From: Bacteroidales bacterium
Lineage (GTDB): Bacteria; Bacteroidota; Bacteroidia; Bacteroidales; NBLH01
Direction of reading: 5' to 3'
Assembly (NCBI GenBank): GCA_026988445.1
Contig: JALSLF010000529.1
Span: forward strand, 1-8,205
Length of the DNA stretch: 8,205 nt
The notes under the pieces are model-generated. The model was not told the DNA's origin. It did not search any database and saw only the letters and a list, made by a program, of their open reading frames with translations. This document shows, piece by piece, positions 7,078 through 8,205 of the stretch (the first letter of the stretch is position 1; the number at the start of each line of letters is the position of its first letter). Both the position numbers and the translations under genes were made by a program.

Positions 7078-8205
7078 ATGTTAAACACATTTAAACTGTT
7101 GTTTTTTTTAAGCTTTATCATTTTTCACAACAGCCTGTTTGCCAACAATATACAAATTACAAATATTAGTCTTAAAGATAAAAATGCCGTAGATAAATAT
7201 GTATATGTGCGTTTTGATCTTAGTTGGGAGCATTCTTGGAGGATAAATACGGATGCACAAAATTGGGATGCAGCTTGGGTATTTATTAAATTCAGAGCAG
7301 GCAATGGTAATTGGCAACATGCTACACTGAGCGCAATAATTTCTGATCACCGCTCGGTATCCGGTGCTTACATTGAAACTACTTCAGACCAGAAAGGTGT
7401 TTTTATTTACAGAGATACTGTTGGAAGTGGTAATAACAATTGGCAAGGTATAGAGTTAAAATGGTTTTACGGACAAGATGGTTTGCCTGATGACGCACAA
7501 GAGCTTGAAGTAAAAGTTTTTGGTATTGAAATGGTTTATGTTCCGCAAGGAGATTTTTATGTGGGTGACGGTACTTCTGTGGGACACTTTTGGGATGCAT
7601 CGGCAAATAGCAGTACACCGGCATTAATAAGTACATCTCCTGTTTTATTACGAACCGACAATGCCCAATTTGATGATGACCAAATAACAAATACCGGTAT
7701 TTTAGTTGATGGTGATGAGGGCATTGATACTAATGGAGTAGCAGCCATTGACAATCCGGACTTCCCAACAGGTTACAAAGCTTTTTATTGTATGAAATAC
7801 GAACTAACCAATCAGCAGTACGCAGATTTTTTAAATACAATAAGCAGAGACCAACAAAACACAAGAACCTATTTTGATATTTCCGGCACTGAAGTTTTTC
7901 ATCCTTATCCGATGAATCATGTAAATACACCTTCGAGCAGGAATAGTGTGCGCTATATTATTGATGCAAATAATCCGCAAGGACCTGTAATTTTTTTCCC
8001 TGATTTAAATCAGAACGGTGTTCCCGGAGACCCCGATGACGGAGGCAATATTGTAATTTGCAATGTCGGTTGGGCTGATGGTGCAGCATATGCCGACTGG
8101 GCAGGACTTCGCCCTATGACCGAACTCGAATTTGAAAAAGCATGTCGCGGACCGGAATATCCGATTGCTAATGAATTTGCTTGGCATACTACTTTAGCTT
8201 ATGGA
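7078..8205 (+). CDS. Secreted formylglycine-generating-enzyme (SUMF1/FGE-sulfatase) family protein, 3' end outside window
   Basis: The frame is open for 376 codons to the last base, and an in-frame TAA at 7069-7071 supports the ATG at 7078. Residues 1-22 form a signal peptide (hydrophobic LLFFLSFIIF core, then LFA before ANN) with no lipobox cysteine, so this is exported, not a lipoprotein. A beta-rich N-terminal region (about 23-145; NWDAAWVFIKF at 62-72) precedes the FGE-sulfatase-like domain, which starts at IEMVYVPQGDF (150-160). Its marks are MKYELTNQQYADFLN (239-253) and GWADGAAYADWAGLRPMTEL (331-350), then EFEKACRG. Two Asp/Asn/Gly-rich loops (211-220; 309-323) look metal-binding. The family includes true FGEs and noncatalytic or iron-dependent relatives (EgtB, PvdO). 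The C-terminal part that would show FGE active-site cysteines lies outside the window, so enzymatic function is undecided. Confidence 0.88.
   Translation, partial: MLNTFKLLFFLSFIIFHNSLFANNIQITNISLKDKNAVDKYVYVRFDLSWEHSWRINTDAQNWDAAWVFIKFRAGNGNWQHATLSAIISDHRSVSGAYIETTSDQKGVFIYRDTVGSGNNNWQGIELKWFYGQDGLPDDAQELEVKVFGIEMVYVPQGDFYVGDGTSVGHFWDASANSSTPALISTSPVLLRTDNAQFDDDQITNTGILVDGDEGIDTNGVAAIDNPDFPTGYKAFYCMKYELTNQQYADFLNTISRDQQNTRTYFDISGTEVFHPYPMNHVNTPSSRNSVRYIIDANNPQGPVIFFPDLNQNGVPGDPDDGGNIVICNVGWADGAAYADWAGLRPMTELEFEKACRGPEYPIANEFAWHTTLAYG

Noticed and set aside
7108..8187. Several minus-strand ORFs of 60-95 codons over the secreted protein gene
   Set aside because: They lie wholly within a well-supported plus-strand gene with recognisable motifs, have no family features I can see, and appear to be antisense shadows.
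7078..8205. GldJ/GldK gliding lipoprotein, which also has an FGE-like domain
   Set aside because: There is no lipobox cysteine after the signal peptide, and the N-terminal beta-rich region and loops fit the broader secreted FGE-like group better.

Overview
All recognisable genes in this AT-rich window lie on the + strand. It looks like chromosomal DNA of a low-GC member of the Bacteroidota. The clues are: (i) mostly poor Shine-Dalgarno sequences; (ii) an exact match to the Bacteroidota -7 promoter element TAnnTTTG just upstream of the large oxidoreductase; (iii) a secreted formylglycine-generating-enzyme-like protein of a type common in that phylum. I cannot assign a genus.

Layout. Bases 1-912 are the 3' part of a CNNM/CBS/CorC_HlyC ('hemolysin family') membrane protein whose start lies before the window. 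Bases 979-3807 form a compact three-gene restriction-modification cassette in the order methyltransferase, endonuclease, methyltransferase. The first enzyme is a beta-class SPPY amino-methyltransferase, the second a PD-(D/E)XK-type restriction endonuclease, and the third an alpha-class (D12 family) DPPY adenine methyltransferase. A 203-base spacer with a promoter follows. Then comes a 968-residue fused FAD and iron-sulfur oxidoreductase related to D-2-hydroxyacid dehydrogenases (start at 4011, not at the upstream TTG). From 7078 to the window end runs the 5' part of a secreted SUMF1/FGE-like protein, which is cut by the window edge.

How the genes work together. The three cassette genes make one system: two different methyltransferases would each protect one strand of the target, and the nuclease would cut unmodified DNA. 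Two methyltransferases of different classes suggest an asymmetric, Type IIS-like site, perhaps with m4C on one strand and m6A on the other. The site itself cannot be read from sequence. The cassette is the accessory part of the window. The flanking genes look like ordinary membrane, metabolic and secreted-protein genes with no evident link to it. I found no transposase, integrase, tRNA, CRISPR array or convincing intrinsic terminator. The restriction system is the most interesting element, but it belongs to recognisable enzyme families and I do not see evidence for a wholly new kind of system.
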